A program made the translations under genes and the position numbers. The notes below the pieces were generated by a model. That model was not told where the DNA came from, did no database searches, and was given only the letters and a program-made list of their open reading frames with translations. A stretch of DNA of 64,000 bases from Azolla caroliniana (Eukaryota > Polypodiophyta), in NCBI GenBank assembly GCA_043228905.1, contig JBHGNT010000022.1:9672001-9736000 (forward strand). Direction: 5' to 3'. Below are positions 1 through 11,732 of the stretch, piece by piece. The stretch's first letter is position 1. The number at the start of each line of letters is the position of its first letter.

Positions 1-553
1 AACTCTGACGATAAACTAATTAACAATAAAAAATAGCTAGTGTTGGACTTTCACTTTTCCAAATGTCATAAAGACAAACGAATTATGAATTAGGCAAGCT
101 AGTCCCCCCTCTCTTTTCTTGGGGGACCTCACAAGAAAAAATAAATGTATATTTTACTATTGATGTCAAAGAAGTAGATATAAATAATGTATCTTCATAG
201 TGTGTTTTAAAATTCTAGCATTAGATGCTTGGATAAGGTTTTATTGAAACTTAAAATAAAGACTTAACCCTCAATAACCTTATGTTTCATATTTGGATCC
301 TTATCTAGAGCCAATATTCCTAAATGTTTTCTATTTAAACTTCTTGAAGGCCACGTTGGATACCCTTAAGAGGTAGACTTGTACTACTTCAAAACAAGCA
401 ATCAGTACTAGTTGCAACAAACAATAAACGATTGCAATCCATGCATGTTGTTAGAAACCAAAACCACATTCACATTGACCCCAAGTGATGGTGACATTTT
501 GGGATAATCCAGGAAACAATGATGGTTTTTTGTTTTGTTTTTGTAATTGATAG
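1..553 (+). other. Probable intron of the ALMT gene
   Basis: This is AT-rich sequence with stops in every frame. It ends in a T-rich tract and an AG at 552-553, immediately before a recognisable coding exon. The upstream ALMT exons that should encode the membrane half are not found here, so they must lie left of the window or be lost. I see nothing else in it. Confidence 0.55.
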
Positions 554-1162
554 GCCCCAGAAGCTTTGAAGAGGGTGTTTGCAAGATGTTGTATGAGGTT
601 GGGGGTGGAGGCTGCTAGGGTTCTAAGACGTGTGGCCTTTGATCTCCACCATAACCATAAAACACAGCCTAAGCATCGCCTCCTCCGCCCCCTCCGCCAT
701 ACGATCGAAGAGCTTCGACAAATTGTCAACAAAACATCACTAAATCTCCTTCCTAGAAACCCTAACCCTAACCCAGACCTGAATGTGAACACGAAATCTA
801 ACCCAAACCCTAATGCTAACACAAAACCTAATGCTAACACTACTAGTAACCTTGATGATGATCTTGAGAGACTTACCGCTCTCTCTGACCTTCGAGAAAG
901 CATTGTGTTTGCGGAGACCCTCTCATTGTCTGGTGTTGTCACTTTGCTCATTGAAATTTTGGCAAGACTTGATCGTCTCCTCGATGCACTAATGGTGTTT
1001 CAAGAGCAAGCAGGGTTCAATGAGCCATTGACATATGATTACTTTGATGGTGTGGATGATGAGGATACTAGTGGTGATATCAAGATTAATGTGCATGTCG
1101 ATGGTGGTGTCAAGACAATGGAACAATATCACCATGCACCATCAACATCTTGTGGAGAATGA
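554..1162 (+). CDS. Aluminium-activated malate transporter (ALMT) family, last exon
   Basis: This encodes the cytosolic C-terminal part of an ALMT-type anion channel, a plant family that moves malate and other anions across the plasma membrane or tonoplast. The exon opens after a splice acceptor at 552-553 and reads APEALKRVFARCC then LGVEAARVLRRVAFDL. This matches the conserved ALMT segment (APPELRRVF... VGTEGAKVLREL) that follows the six membrane spans. Near the end, the stretch VVTLLIEILARLDRLLDAL then FQEQAGFNEP corresponds to the family's terminal helix. Between them is a low-complexity Asn/Pro/Thr linker. The stop is at 1160-1162. The membrane exons lie outside the window, so it is unknown whether the gene is intact. 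There is no ATG at the exon start because it is internal. Family assignment is by remembered conservation, not by search. Confidence 0.75.
   Translation, partial: APEALKRVFARCCMRLGVEAARVLRRVAFDLHHNHKTQPKHRLLRPLRHTIEELRQIVNKTSLNLLPRNPNPNPDLNVNTKSNPNPNANTKPNANTTSNLDDDLERLTALSDLRESIVFAETLSLSGVVTLLIEILARLDRLLDALMVFQEQAGFNEPLTYDYFDGVDDEDTSGDIKINVHVDGGVKTMEQYHHAPSTSCGE
755..850 (+). repeat. Telomere-like CCCTAA-derived coding repeat in the ALMT exon
   Basis: Repeated AACCCTA-like units encode runs of Asn-Pro and Asn-Thr in the linker of the ALMT C-terminal domain. The reading frame stays open through the repeat. The units drift toward the right end, as in an old expansion. Confidence 0.7.
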
Positions 1163-2287
1163 ATGGTTTCTTAGATTTTGCCTATCACACATGTACAGAG
1201 CGATAGAGAGAAACTTTAGATATTAGATTACATTTCCTTCCTTAGTACCAAAAAAAACATTTTCATCTAGTGTTTGTAGTAACAGTCATGAAAGAGCGAT
1301 TTTCATGTAGAGCCTCTACTTGAGGTCCCAAAGAAAGCATTCTCAGGTAGTGTTTGTAACTTTAATTGTAAGTATTGATGATCCTTTGTAGTTTCTGTAA
1401 GTTGAGTATGTATTCCAAATTTGGGGCCAACATTCTATGGTTCGAAAAATGGGTTCTGAAGGCTGAGACCTTGGAAGAGGAATTCATTAATGTAGGGAAT
1501 CCATACTCTTTGCATATGCCATCTTCCTTGATGGATTTTACTACTTTAGACATCTTAATTTGTTATGTTCACGGAATTTTAAGTTACTAGCATTCTAAAA
1601 GAAAAACACAAAGCTTTCATATTCTAGTTCGGCATACCATAAAACTAGGATGCTATAAGTATAATGATAAGTGGTTAGAAATTTTGCTTTTTGCCAAAAG
1701 AGAAAGTGTGCATTGGTTGATGGACTTAAAATTGTGAACAATCTTACATGGTATTAAGAGTTGTAGGTTTACCGTTTCCTCATGTATAAACCCAACAAAA
1801 GTTTTAATCATGAGACACGGTTGGTGGTGGAACATGACTCTTAGTCTCTTAGATGTAATCATATTGTTATGTTTCATGATCATTAAAATATAGTATTGTC
1901 AATCACAAAACTATAACCATCATGGCATGTGAATGGTAAATCATAATAATTATTGATTCACTTAAACTAAGAAACAAAATAGTGCTCAAATCTACAATGA
2001 CTTTTATTGAAATTGGGGCTTATGTTTTGCAAAACTTGTAGTCGCTAATATGTGGATGAAGGTTATCAAGGAAGTGGTAGTTCAAGCCCTAGAGGTAAAT
2101 TTAGTTTCTCTTCATTTGTCATCCTATAATTCTATTGTCATTGTATGCATGCAAGATCTTTCATTTGTTGGATGAAGTATTGAAGGTCTAGATCTTGAAC
2201 CAAATAAAATCTACAAGTAACTCCACAACCTAGAGTGAGCTTGGTTTTTGTATAAAAGATGAGGGAAAAGCTTGATGATTTGAAGTT
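1163..2287. other. Intergenic, no gene seen
   Basis: AT-rich sequence downstream of the ALMT stop. It presumably contains that gene's 3' UTR. The open frames are short and show no recognisable domain. Confidence 0.6.
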
Positions 2288-2292
2288 CCTTC

Positions 2293-2362
2293 TGTTGAGA
2301 GATCAAGCTCTAGAGTTAGTTAGTTAGTCAACCATGTAACTTCGTAGTTACCTAGATAGAAT
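2293..2362 (+). repeat. Truncated 5' LTR of element E
   Basis: About 70 bp collinear with the first part of the LTR at 7673-8111. The rest of the left LTR and the primer-binding site are missing. Similarity stops where the gypsy pol frame begins. Confidence 0.6.
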
Positions 2363-2364
2363 GC

Positions 2365-5020
2365 GATGAACAATGGTGCGTAGACCCGAAGGTTGTGGAA
2401 CCAATGGTGATCTTCACGGTACCGCATGTGCCGTGGAGTCTCAAACCGATTCCGGTACCCAGAGCTCACATCCCGAAGCTGATGGAGCTGCTGAGACAGA
2501 AGGTGGAGATGGGCATCCTCGAACCGTCGAGTGCCCCATATTCGAATCGGTGGTTTACCGTGCCAAAGAAGAACGACACACTGCGCTTCATACAAGACCT
2601 ACAGCCGGTCAACAAGGTGACCATTCGAAACGCAGGTATCAGACCGATCATCAATGAGTTCGCGGAGGCCTTCGCAGGGAGGTCGATCTACTCGGTCGGG
2701 GACCTGTACTCAGGCTACGATCAGTTCCAGCTAACCGTAGAGAGCAGGGGTGTCACGACGATGCGGACTCCTCTCGGCCTAGTTCGGATGTGTACCCTGC
2801 CGCAAGGAGGAATGAACTCGGTGGCACACATGGTGAATGCGATGAACAAGGTGTTGAGGGACTGCATTCCGGACATCACCATGCTGTTTCTGGACGACAT
2901 CCCGATCAAAGGATGTCCGGTGGAGGACAAGGACGAGTCGGTCGGGCCCGACAGTTGCCGGAGGTTCGTGACGAATCACATCCACGACTGCGAGAAGGTG
3001 TTACAAAGACTCGAGAGCGCGCGACTCACCTTCTCTGGAGAAAAATCATCCTTCATCACGGAGATGGCTTCTACCTTTGCCGGGGACGGTTTCCAACCAT
3101 AGGGCCCGCACAGGTGTCCGACTAGGTCCGCAGATTCTTGGGTGTGTGCGTGTTCTACCACATCTGGATTCCGCACTACGCACATGTCGCGGAATCGCTC
3201 TACGGGCTATTGAAGAAAGGGCGTAGGTTCGAGTGGAGGACGGAGCACGAAGTCGGTCCGGAGGCTGAAGCAGGCGCTTGTTGTGGCACCGGCTCTCCGG
3301 AAAGCGGTTTACGGCAAGGAAGTCCCCATCTACGTGACGGTGGACACGAGCCCGACCGGGATCGGATGGGTGATCAGTCAGGAGGACAAGGACGGTGTAC
3401 GGTTCTCGATCCGGTTCGGGGCGAAGGTATTGAGCGAGCGGCAGCGAGGATACGCCCAAGTTAAGCGCGAGCTGTGGGGTATCATTTTGGCAGTCAAGAC
3501 CGACAAGGACTATCTGATCGGGACGGAAGTGATCATTGAGACAGACTGCCTACCGATTCTAGGTATGGTCTCTAGATACGCGACTCCGGACCTGGCGATG
3601 CTCAGGTGGATCGCGTACATCAAGTCCCTGAACCCGGAGATACGACACATCTCCGGAAAAGATAATGCCATGGCCGATATGCTTTCAAGGGCGCGGTTCA
3701 ATGATGAGGACGACATGGTTTTGGATAACGAGGAAGTCGGTGAGGATTTCTTCAGGTCAGCCAACATAACAACAAGAAAGGGGAGCACTCTGGCACTTAA
3801 CGAATTCGACAAGAGCAAGTACGACAAGGAGTGGCTCCAGATCGGCGGGTTCCTGAAGGTGATGACACCGGACTCGACATGGACGAAGGAAGAGGCCAAC
3901 CGGATTCGGAAGAAAGCGTACCGATTCTTTCTACGGGACGGGAGCATATGGAAGCACCCTAAGAAGAGAGACGACATCCCGCTCCGAGTGGTGGCGAAGA
4001 AAGAGGAACAGGAAGAATTGCTAATGGTGTACCACGAGAGTCCCTGGGCCGGACACCGCGGGACGTGGGCCACATTCGAGAAGCTAAAGGGGAAGTACTG
4101 GTGGCCAGGACTATACCGGGACGTGCATCGTTTGTGACGACTTGCGAGGGCTATTAGGAGCTCCACCCGACTTACCCTCTAACTGTCCACTTCAAGTGGA
4201 TGGTGGATCTGGTGACGATGCCAATGGGGGTAGGGCAGATGCGGTATCTGGTGCTGACTTGGGAGGACCTGACGAACCAGGTGGAAGGCCAAGCGTTGCA
4301 GAACAAAACGACCGCGGCCGTGTGCCGATTTCTGATCGAAGAAGTGGTATGCCGGTATGGGTGCGTAGGTAAGATCGTGGCCGACCGCGGGGAATTGGAC
4401 GCGCACGAGGCGGAAGAGTTGTTTGACCGGCTAGGAATTAAGCTCTTACTCACCATGGCGTACAATCCGGAGGCTAACGGGAAGGTGGAGCGTGGACACG
4501 GGTCGATCGTCAAAGCGTTGGTACGGGCATGTGGAGGCCATGTCGGGAACTGGCCACGACTCTTACCCTATGCGTTGTGGGTGGACCGAACTACGCACAG
4601 TTCAATAATCGGGTTCATGTCGGCAGACCTAATGAATGGGCAGAAGCTGATCATGCCAACGGAGCTGTTAGCGGCATGGATTCGGCAGCTAGAACGAAGA
4701 CCGGAGGACGTGGACCGAGCCGCGGAGAAGCTACGGGTGGCGAGGGTAAAGAACAAAGGACGGTTCAACCGGACTCACCGACTAAGACCGAAGAAGATCG
4801 AGGAAGGCGACTGGGTTCTAATGTATGACAGCAGCCTCGACAACCAGCACCGGGCAACGCGGAAGTTTGCAAGAAGGTGGTTTGGGCCTTATACGGTGAC
4901 GAGGGCCAACGACAATGGGACCTACCATCTCGCAGAGCTCGACGGGACAAGGATGGCGGTACCAGTGGCGGGGAAAAGGATCAAAGCATTCAAAAAGTGG
5001 CTTGAGGCTGAACTAGACCC
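2365..5020 (+). pseudogene. Ty3/gypsy pol (RT, RNase H, integrase) of element F, broken
   Basis: Reverse transcriptase occupies about 2365-3102 and shows YSVGDLYSGYDQF, a TPLG...LPQGG palm segment and the catalytic FLDD followed by IPIKG. A stop at 3102 and shifts to about 3285 interrupt the RT connection (FYHIWIPHYAHVAE). RNase H at 3283-3700 shows VTVDTSPTGIGWVISQ and HISGKDNAMADMLSR. The integrase zinc-finger region is at about 4040-4140 and is broken by a frameshift near 4133. The integrase core at 4200-4990 shows the first Asp in VDLVTMP, ADRGELDA, and NPEANGKVERGHGS. A C-terminal RKFARRWFGPYTV segment follows. Protease is absent. The RT and RNase H style recalls a gypsy lineage known from fungi and also from plant genomes. 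The copy is dead. It runs opposite to the adjacent gag. Confidence 0.85.
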
Positions 5021-6701
5021 GCTCGGTGTTGTTGTCTTGGCCCCGCTCATCCATTATTTCATACCGGATACCCGCTCCGGTAACCAACTCCTCGCCGCCA
5101 CCCGCCGTCTCTCCGGTCTTACGTTGATCCGCAAACGCCGAAGTCTCTAGAATAGGTGTGGAGTGTCCCGCCCATTTCCGGTCTTTCACAGAACCGTAGT
5201 CGTCATGCCCGCTTGGCCTCCTTCTCGCTCTCACCGGCTCCCACCATGTGTTGCGACTCGTTCTCCCCGATCTCCAATCATGCTGGCTTGGTCCTTGCCC
5301 GGTTTGGTGCCGAACGATCATGTTCTGGTTTGGTTGGCTTCCTTCCATAATTGTAACCGGTCGGTAAGGGTTCAACTGAACACTTCCGGTCTTGCCGGCT
5401 CTTCTTCAGTTCGGGCCCGGTTGACCAGCCCCCGCTTCATTCTTTTCTCGGTTCGCCTTTCGATCAGGTCGGTTCCCGACTCTCTCCTTGTTGCCGCTCT
5501 CGGCCTCCCCTTCGATCCTTTCGTATATGCCCGTTCTGGGCCTCGCATCCTCCTCTTCGTTTCGGTCACCGGCCTTGCCATCGCCACCGTCCGTCACTCT
5601 AGGTCTCATACCGGCTCTCGGGCCAGATGCCGGGGTCTCTAGAACCGGTGCGGGTAAGATCCCGGCGCCGCCACTCGTTATGTCCATAGCCACCTCCATC
5701 CAGATGTCGTTGTTCGTGGCTACCCCGTCTCCGATCGCGGAAGCCTCGATTACGCTTGCCGCCTCCTCTCCCTCGATCTCCTTGCCGCCGTCTTTGTTAC
5801 CTTCCTTGCCGCCGCCACTGTTCGTCACTCTAGGTCTCGCACCGGCTCTCGAGCCGAACGCAGGAGTCTCTAGAATTGGTGCGGGTAAGGTCCCGACACC
5901 ACCGCTCCTCTTCTCCTCGCTTGATGTTTCGGGCCACCGTGTCCCGAATCCTCCGCCCACTCTCGAAGTGGCGCTCCTTGCTCCTTAGTCACCGACCTCA
6001 TCCATGGACGCCCATTCACCGCAAGACAAGAGGGTCGCTTGCTCCGCACCCTCTCCCACGTCACCGTCGTACGCTCTTCCGGCCTCCACATAGGCCCCGT
6101 CGTCCACGCATAGTGAGGCTTCTTCCTCCACATCCTCTGATTGTCTCTGGCCCGTCTCCATAGTAGACCCTTCTTCGGCTTCGATTTTTGCCTTCACAAT
6201 CTCGTATGCTTCCCGTACCAAGGCTTCGATGTTGAGCTTCACCGAACCATTCCGCAGTGAGTTTTCCTCCGTCGGCAGTGACGCGTAGTCACGCACCATC
6301 CTCCTTTCGCCGCCGCTTGTGGGCCATGTTGTGGACGACCGCATCTCCTCGTGTCGTCGGCATACCCTCTCTACCTCGTTCCAATCCTCGGTGAGGCCGT
6401 ACGCCCCTTCATCGTCTTCGAGTTCGGATAAAATGGCCATTCTCCCCTTTTCATCGACCGACTTTAAAAATAATAGGACCTTGTCCGCCCCCACCGATCT
6501 TCGATCCCGGTCCGAGAGTTGAGCAAAATGATGCTCGAACTCTCGGAATGCTTTCATTGTGCTCCAAGGAGCCTTCACCGATGTTACCCATAGACCAAAC
6601 TCGCGTCAATCATACTCGTATGCCTCGTCCCGTCTTTCTCTTTGCCTTGCAAAATCCCTCACCATCCTCGCCATTACTTTTGTGATGTCTTCCTCTTCCA
6701 T
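5013..6701 (-). pseudogene. Ty3/gypsy gag of element F, broken, antiparallel to pol
   Basis: A single minus frame from ATG 6701 to a stop at 5013 is interrupted at 6606 (TGA), 5985 (TAA) and 5406 (TGA). The conserved gag core reads FREFEHHFAQL, then KVLLFLKSVD, LTEDWNEVERVCRRHEEMR. This is the capsid-like segment that normally accompanies the pol type at 2365-5020. The C-terminal part holds three diverged copies of an LPAP(I/V)LETPA unit about every 80 to 130 codons. No zinc knuckle is seen. The start is chosen because it lies just after the primer-binding site and leader. Confidence 0.7.
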
Positions 6702-6728
6702 CCTCTTTCTCCCTTGCCGCCTATTCAC

Positions 6729-6743
6729 GTCGGGTTCACCAAA
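6729..6743 (-). other. Primer-binding site of gypsy F
   Basis: On the minus strand TGGTGAACCCGACGTG follows the putative LTR end (ACA, then four bases) and precedes the gag ATG by about 30 bp. The priming tRNA was not identified. Confidence 0.45.
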
Positions 6744-6745
6744 TA

Positions 6746-7237
6746 TGTCGCGTATTTCCGCGCGTGCGTGTAGAATAAGGTGGGACCACGGGGGCCTCGG
6801 ACTAGGGAGTAGATGGGAAGACGGGCATGAGCAAAGTGGAAGAGATTAACACGATAGAGAAAGTAGAAGGAGACAATAATTATGAAGCTATGTATATTAT
6901 GGGCATGAAAGCCGCAATGCGATTACAACTGCAGCCGCATGGGCCGGACTCAAAACATAAGTAGAGTGTAAACCCTAATCGGATAAGTAAAGAAAGAGAT
7001 GAAGAAACCCTAAAAGAAACCCAAGAAGAAAACCCTAGAAGAAACCCTAAAACCGAATAGAACCCCTCGACCTAAGTGGTATACCTCTCTCACTCAAAAT
7101 AGGCAACCCCTTCAATAGCATAAGGAGAGAAAGCCGTTACAAAAAGGAGAGACTAAATATCCCCTTTATTCAATGGGGATATTTGCTTAGATTCTAGGAG
7201 GAGGGATTGATAGGGCCTTAGCTCCCACTCCTCACAC
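6746..7237 (-). repeat. Putative 5' LTR of gypsy F
   Basis: Minus-strand sequence that would start TGTGAGGAGTGG and end CGACA, next to a primer-binding site. It contains several AGGGTTT motifs and pyrimidine-rich stretches typical of plant LTR leaders. No partner LTR exists in the window, so the outer edge is a guess. Confidence 0.4.
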
Positions 7238-7672
7238 ATACTACTATGCCCATTACTCACCTCGTACTCTACAAAGTGCATATTATCACATTTATGCCTC
7301 TACGAACTTTGTGGTGCACCTTTAGCACCTTAGATTATTACCCTTCCCATTACATTTTGTTTACTTATTTTTATTGCACAAATTTACAAGTGCCTGTGTA
7401 ACGTTGCACACCCCCATTTTATTTGTCCCTCCCGATTTTCTCACTGTAGATGGAATTCTTAATGACAACGACTGAACAAAAGCCCGAGAGCTCTACAGAA
7501 GTGGCTCATGACCCACGATGGGTGAAAGCAGTTGACCCAAGCCTTCGTCATAGGCTTGAGGGGGAGGAACCAAAATTGCCACGACGCAGAAGCCGACACC
7601 GAAAGTCGCACAGAAGCCAACCCGAAAGCAAAACCGGATGTCGGACGCCTCACACTTGAGCTTGAGGGGGCG
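7238..7672 (+). other. Residual 3' interior of element E
   Basis: Ends in a polypurine tract (GAGCTTGAGGGGG) directly before the LTR at 7673, the same tract used by copia A and B. A 69-codon open frame at 7450-7659 has no recognisable domain. Confidence 0.4.
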
Positions 7673-8111
7673 TGTTTAGAGATCAAGCTCAACTAAAGTT
7701 GGTTAGTTAGTTAACCATGTAACTTTGTAGTTAACCTAAATAGAATCTAGTTAGAAGTGTTGACTACAACGCCTTAAATAGGACCTTGTACTTAAGTAGG
7801 ATATTCTAGATCCTCCATTCCCAAGGTCATTTAATATAGGACTTACACAGTTGTACCTATATTCTCCTCACACACATGCACTCTTGCACATGAGATCTAT
7901 ATATACCTCATTGATGGTATTTTTGTATTTGATAATGTTTTCTAACATAGTTACTCATCCCCCATCTTGTGTTGTTCATAAGTGTTAACTTTCTCTCTCT
8001 ATATCTCTCTCTCTCTCACACACACACATATCACTTAATCTTCCGCTTAGCTTAACTACATCACATAACTAGGTACTAATTAAACCGTAGTTAATCACCT
8101 ACTTCTTAACA
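7673..8111 (+). repeat. 3' LTR of element E
   Basis: A 439-bp segment starting TGTTTAGAGATC and ending TTAACA. It follows a polypurine tract and precedes CCTTC, which repeats at 2288. A CT microsatellite and ATATATAC lie inside. The right edge rests on the target-site repeat. Confidence 0.55.
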
Positions 8112-8116
8112 CCTTC

Positions 8117-11100
8117 TAAGGCTTGCCACTCGAGGACAACCAATCGGGTGCACTTAATTTGCAATAGTGAATTAGGAGAGCGAACACACCTTGCCTTATC
8201 TCTTTCCAAAGGATAGGATAAACAAAACCTTGGGAGGTATGCAAGAGTCTACATGCAATGTTTTTGAGACATGGGCATAGGCTTGGCTGATTAAATGTTA
8301 AACAAATGCTCTATACATACCCACACTAAGGTCAAGTTTAATGAATATCAAGGTGGTTGATTTCTCATTTCTAATCATGTGTAGTTGGCTTCCTAATTTC
8401 TAACAATTGGCCTATTTCATGTGGATATCTGCCTAAAAGTGTTAGCATAGACCCATCATATGTCATGGACACTCTAGATGTTACATTCCCTAAAATTTCC
8501 AAAATTTGACATAATTTTAGCTTACCTTTAGACTCAACCCCCATACCATCCAGAACACCCTAATGCCCTCTATATTTTCAACATGTTCCAACCTTTGTGC
8601 TACACCAAGTAAGACGCTATCTTCTCAATTTTGAGCCATTGGGTTACATCTTAATGCATTGACATCATTCCTATTTCCATTTCCATTGGGTTATACCTAG
8701 AGATGTTATTTCCAACAACGGATCTACACCTTCAGATATTGGTAGTTCATTTTTTTATATTTAGGTACACTTAGGCACCATTTCCAATAGTTGAACTCGT
8801 ACACCTTGAAACCATAACAATGGTCCAACAAAAACCTATCTCAAGTAGGCTTATACATAACCCACCGATTACAATATGTTGAGGACACCCTAGTGACTTG
8901 CCTAATTGCAATTATTGCTTACAACTTGACACATTAATAACTGACTGATCGCTTAGTATGTGATATACGTAGGGTTGAACAAGGTTTGATTTCTCCTAAT
9001 ATTTGTTTCATGTGCAAAACTAGTATGGAGAAGAGGCTCAAATTAAGGCTCTTCTTCCCATATTTTTATTGAAAACAAAGGGAGCCATGACTAGTAATTG
9101 ACAATAATTGTGATTAGGGCTTCTCAAACACAAACTATTTGTAACTAAACCCTTTAAAAAATTTCAAACACCCAAACAATGAAATCTTTAAACCAAAAGC
9201 ATTTCCACTGAAAACTATTCAAACCAATTAATTTGAGGGATTTTTAAGTTCAAACCAAATGGTTCAAGAGATCTACAAATCATTAAGCCATGGATTCATG
9301 GTTCGGTTTCGACTTGAACCAAATTGTTATAAGGGTTACTTTCGAACTTTAGGATTCACAATTATAACTTCATAATGTATAATGCATAATTGATCAAATT
9401 AAATTACATATTTAGTAAAAATTTAAAAAATGCCCCCCAAATTGTAGCCAAATTGAACCATTTACAGATTTTTGAGCCTAAACCAACAAACCAAATGGAA
9501 TTGGTTAAGTTGTTAAACTATGGTTGTGTGCTTTAGTTTGGCCCAAACTGAACCGTTGTCGATTCCTAGCCAAGGAGGATAAGATGTGAGTTCACTCAAC
9601 AGAGCTAACTTACTCACCGAGTTATGATAGGGTATCAAGGTTTGGGTAACCATTAACTCTTTCAGATTCAATGCAATGACAAAGTGTCAAAGTTCATGTA
9701 GATAGCAAGAAAACTCATAATCTAATGTGAGACAAGACCAATACCATTGAACACTTTTCTAGGCATGACAACCAACCTAATGGCAATTAATTGAATACCT
9801 TCATTTCCTCTCACTTGTTCTTATCCCATAAATGTGAAAGTGATCCTTTTCTTATTCCTTTCTATCTCCGGCCACATTTTCTTGACATACAAGAGACATG
9901 TTCCTCTCGATTCAAATACATTTGTATCTTGGGCCGACTAACCTATTGGAGCCATATATGTCTATTGAAGATGCTAATTTACATTTCATCAAGGCCATTC
10001 TTGCTTCATTTAACTTTGTTGATGCCCAAACATCTACTATTGCAACAAGGTGAATAGCTTAGTAGGTAGGTTTCACTCATTTGCAATTGCTTTAAATCGA
10101 TTAATTGTTGAGACAAAGTAGGTAGAAATTTCAATCATTTCATTTTTGTCCATTGGTCTTACTTATAGAAGAGACGAGATTCCCATATACAAACATTAGT
10201 TTATCTTAGCGTCCTAGTTTTGTCCATATCTACACCAAAGCTACACCTACAATAATTTTTATGCCGCAACCGTTCAAATCTAGGTCCCACATGGCTTGAA
10301 AGGTTTTTTGGTCTCTTTTTGTCTTCTATTAGGGTTGGTTGCATCGCCTAGAAGTAAGCCATAGTTTTACCAACCCATGCTTCAAGGTTCAAATCTCTCT
10401 AATCGCATTTGATTTATGTACATTGGCTTAAATGGATGGATTGTTATGGATTGAATGCTTAGTGTGTTGAGGGAATTGAAAATACACATACCCATTTGTA
10501 GGGAGAAATACACATGATTTCTCTTGAGCAGCCCATATTAGATCATGATAACTCATCATGGGAAAAAATCCATATGCGAGCATGATCTTAAGATGAACCA
10601 CTACCTTTAAAGGTTCAATGTGTGGCCAACCTTATTTGATTTTTTCACATCTCATGAATCATACATATATTGGGAAACCTTGTAAAGCCATAAAGGAACA
10701 TGTTGCTACACCACTAGACATGGTTATTTTAGTAAGTTAGCATTAACAAAATGATGGTTGATGGCTTATTTGGCATTAAGTAAGCTATTTAATTGACAAG
10801 AGTTGCACATGGGAATATTGAGAGGAGTATGCAAACCATCAACAAATTAGAACTACCTTTCACTACTCTATGAAGAGCCTCTTGTCAAATCCACATAGAT
10901 GCTTTGGAATGTTTAAATTTTGTGATCTCTGCCCAATATCAGATCTGCAATACAAATTTGAGGGCTTGATCTGGGAGATAACAAAATTGAGGGGGCTTTG
11001 CTTGTTGACAGACCCAAATATATGGCATGGCACCTACATCTCTGACCAAAACGATTTCTTTTCGTTAGAATGTCATTACTAGCGAGAAACCTCAAGGTAA

Positions 11101-11457
11101 GGAAGGGCCTGAGACCAAGCTGAAATGCAACTACAGATTCCAGGTAGTAGGTAACCTTTTGCACCACAGACAAGGATCAGAAGCAAACATAAAATTTGCA
11201 TTAGTATGAGAGACCCATCAAGTAAATCTGTAATGTACTCAGATCCATTTGGAATGATGAAAGTCATACCAGTATTTCCTCTAAGATTTTGGGTACGTTT
11301 CTGCCATGCGATATTCCCAAAATCTTACAAAATGGCGACACTGTTCGAATAGGGGAAAATAGCTTTTGATCAATTGACACCAAACCACCGGGATGTGTTC
11401 TTCCCAAACCCAATTCGAATCCGTGTGAACCAATAGTGCAGATGGGGCTTGTCTAGG
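8117..11457. other. Intergenic, no gene seen
   Basis: AT-rich spacer of 3.3 kb. Open frames are short and unrelated to anything I recognise. No LTR, tRNA or rRNA signature was seen. Confidence 0.6.
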
Positions 11458-11660
11458 AAACCATTGGGCAGTTTTCCAAACAAAACCCATGTACACGACC
11501 ACCTGTTTGTATAAAGATAAGGACCCATGATTTTCTAGGTGGTTTGCATTTCAGGATCCCAAACCATTGGACAGTTTTCCAACAAAACCACATGTACACC
11601 ACCTGTTTGCATAAAGATAAGGACCCATGACTTTCTAGGTGGTTTGCATTTCAGGATCCC
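11458..11660. repeat. Tandem duplication, about 100 bp x 2
   Basis: Units at 11458-11560 and 11561-11660 share most bases, differing by small indels and a few substitutions. Each contains AAAGATAAGGACCC, which includes an I-box-like GATAAG motif. Confidence 0.85.
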
Positions 11661-11724
11661 CACACATGAGTTAGGAAGATAACCCTCTCAGATTTGGGAC
11701 TTCAAATTTCCACCCCCTTTCTGG

Positions 11725-11732
11725 TTATAAAA
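11725..11732 (+). promoter_or_regulatory. Possible TATA box, no assigned gene
   Basis: TTATAAAA lies 65 bp downstream of the duplicated I-box-like units, with a pyrimidine-rich start region after it. No convincing coding exon follows on +. It could be a decayed promoter. Confidence 0.25.

Larger units (their letters stand above)
2288..8116 (+). mobile_element. Composite element E: copia LTR remnants enclosing a rearranged gypsy element, flanked by CCTTC
   Basis: The 5-bp sequence CCTTC occurs at 2288-2292 and 8112-8116, directly outside an element that starts TGTT (2293) and ends AACA (8111). The first 70 bp after 2293 match the start of the LTR at 7673 (shared GAGATCAAGCTC and CAACCATGTAACTT). 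The left LTR breaks off at about 2362 and gypsy pol follows at once. No copia gag or pol survives between the LTR ends. I infer an old copia insertion whose interior was replaced by, or rearranged with, gypsy element F. Confidence 0.55.

Noticed and set aside
755-850. True telomere or interstitial telomere block
   Set aside because: Units are few and degenerate, and the frame is coding.
5163-5988. Plus-strand frames opposite the gypsy F gag
   Set aside because: Shadows of the minus gag frame, which has the recognisable motifs.
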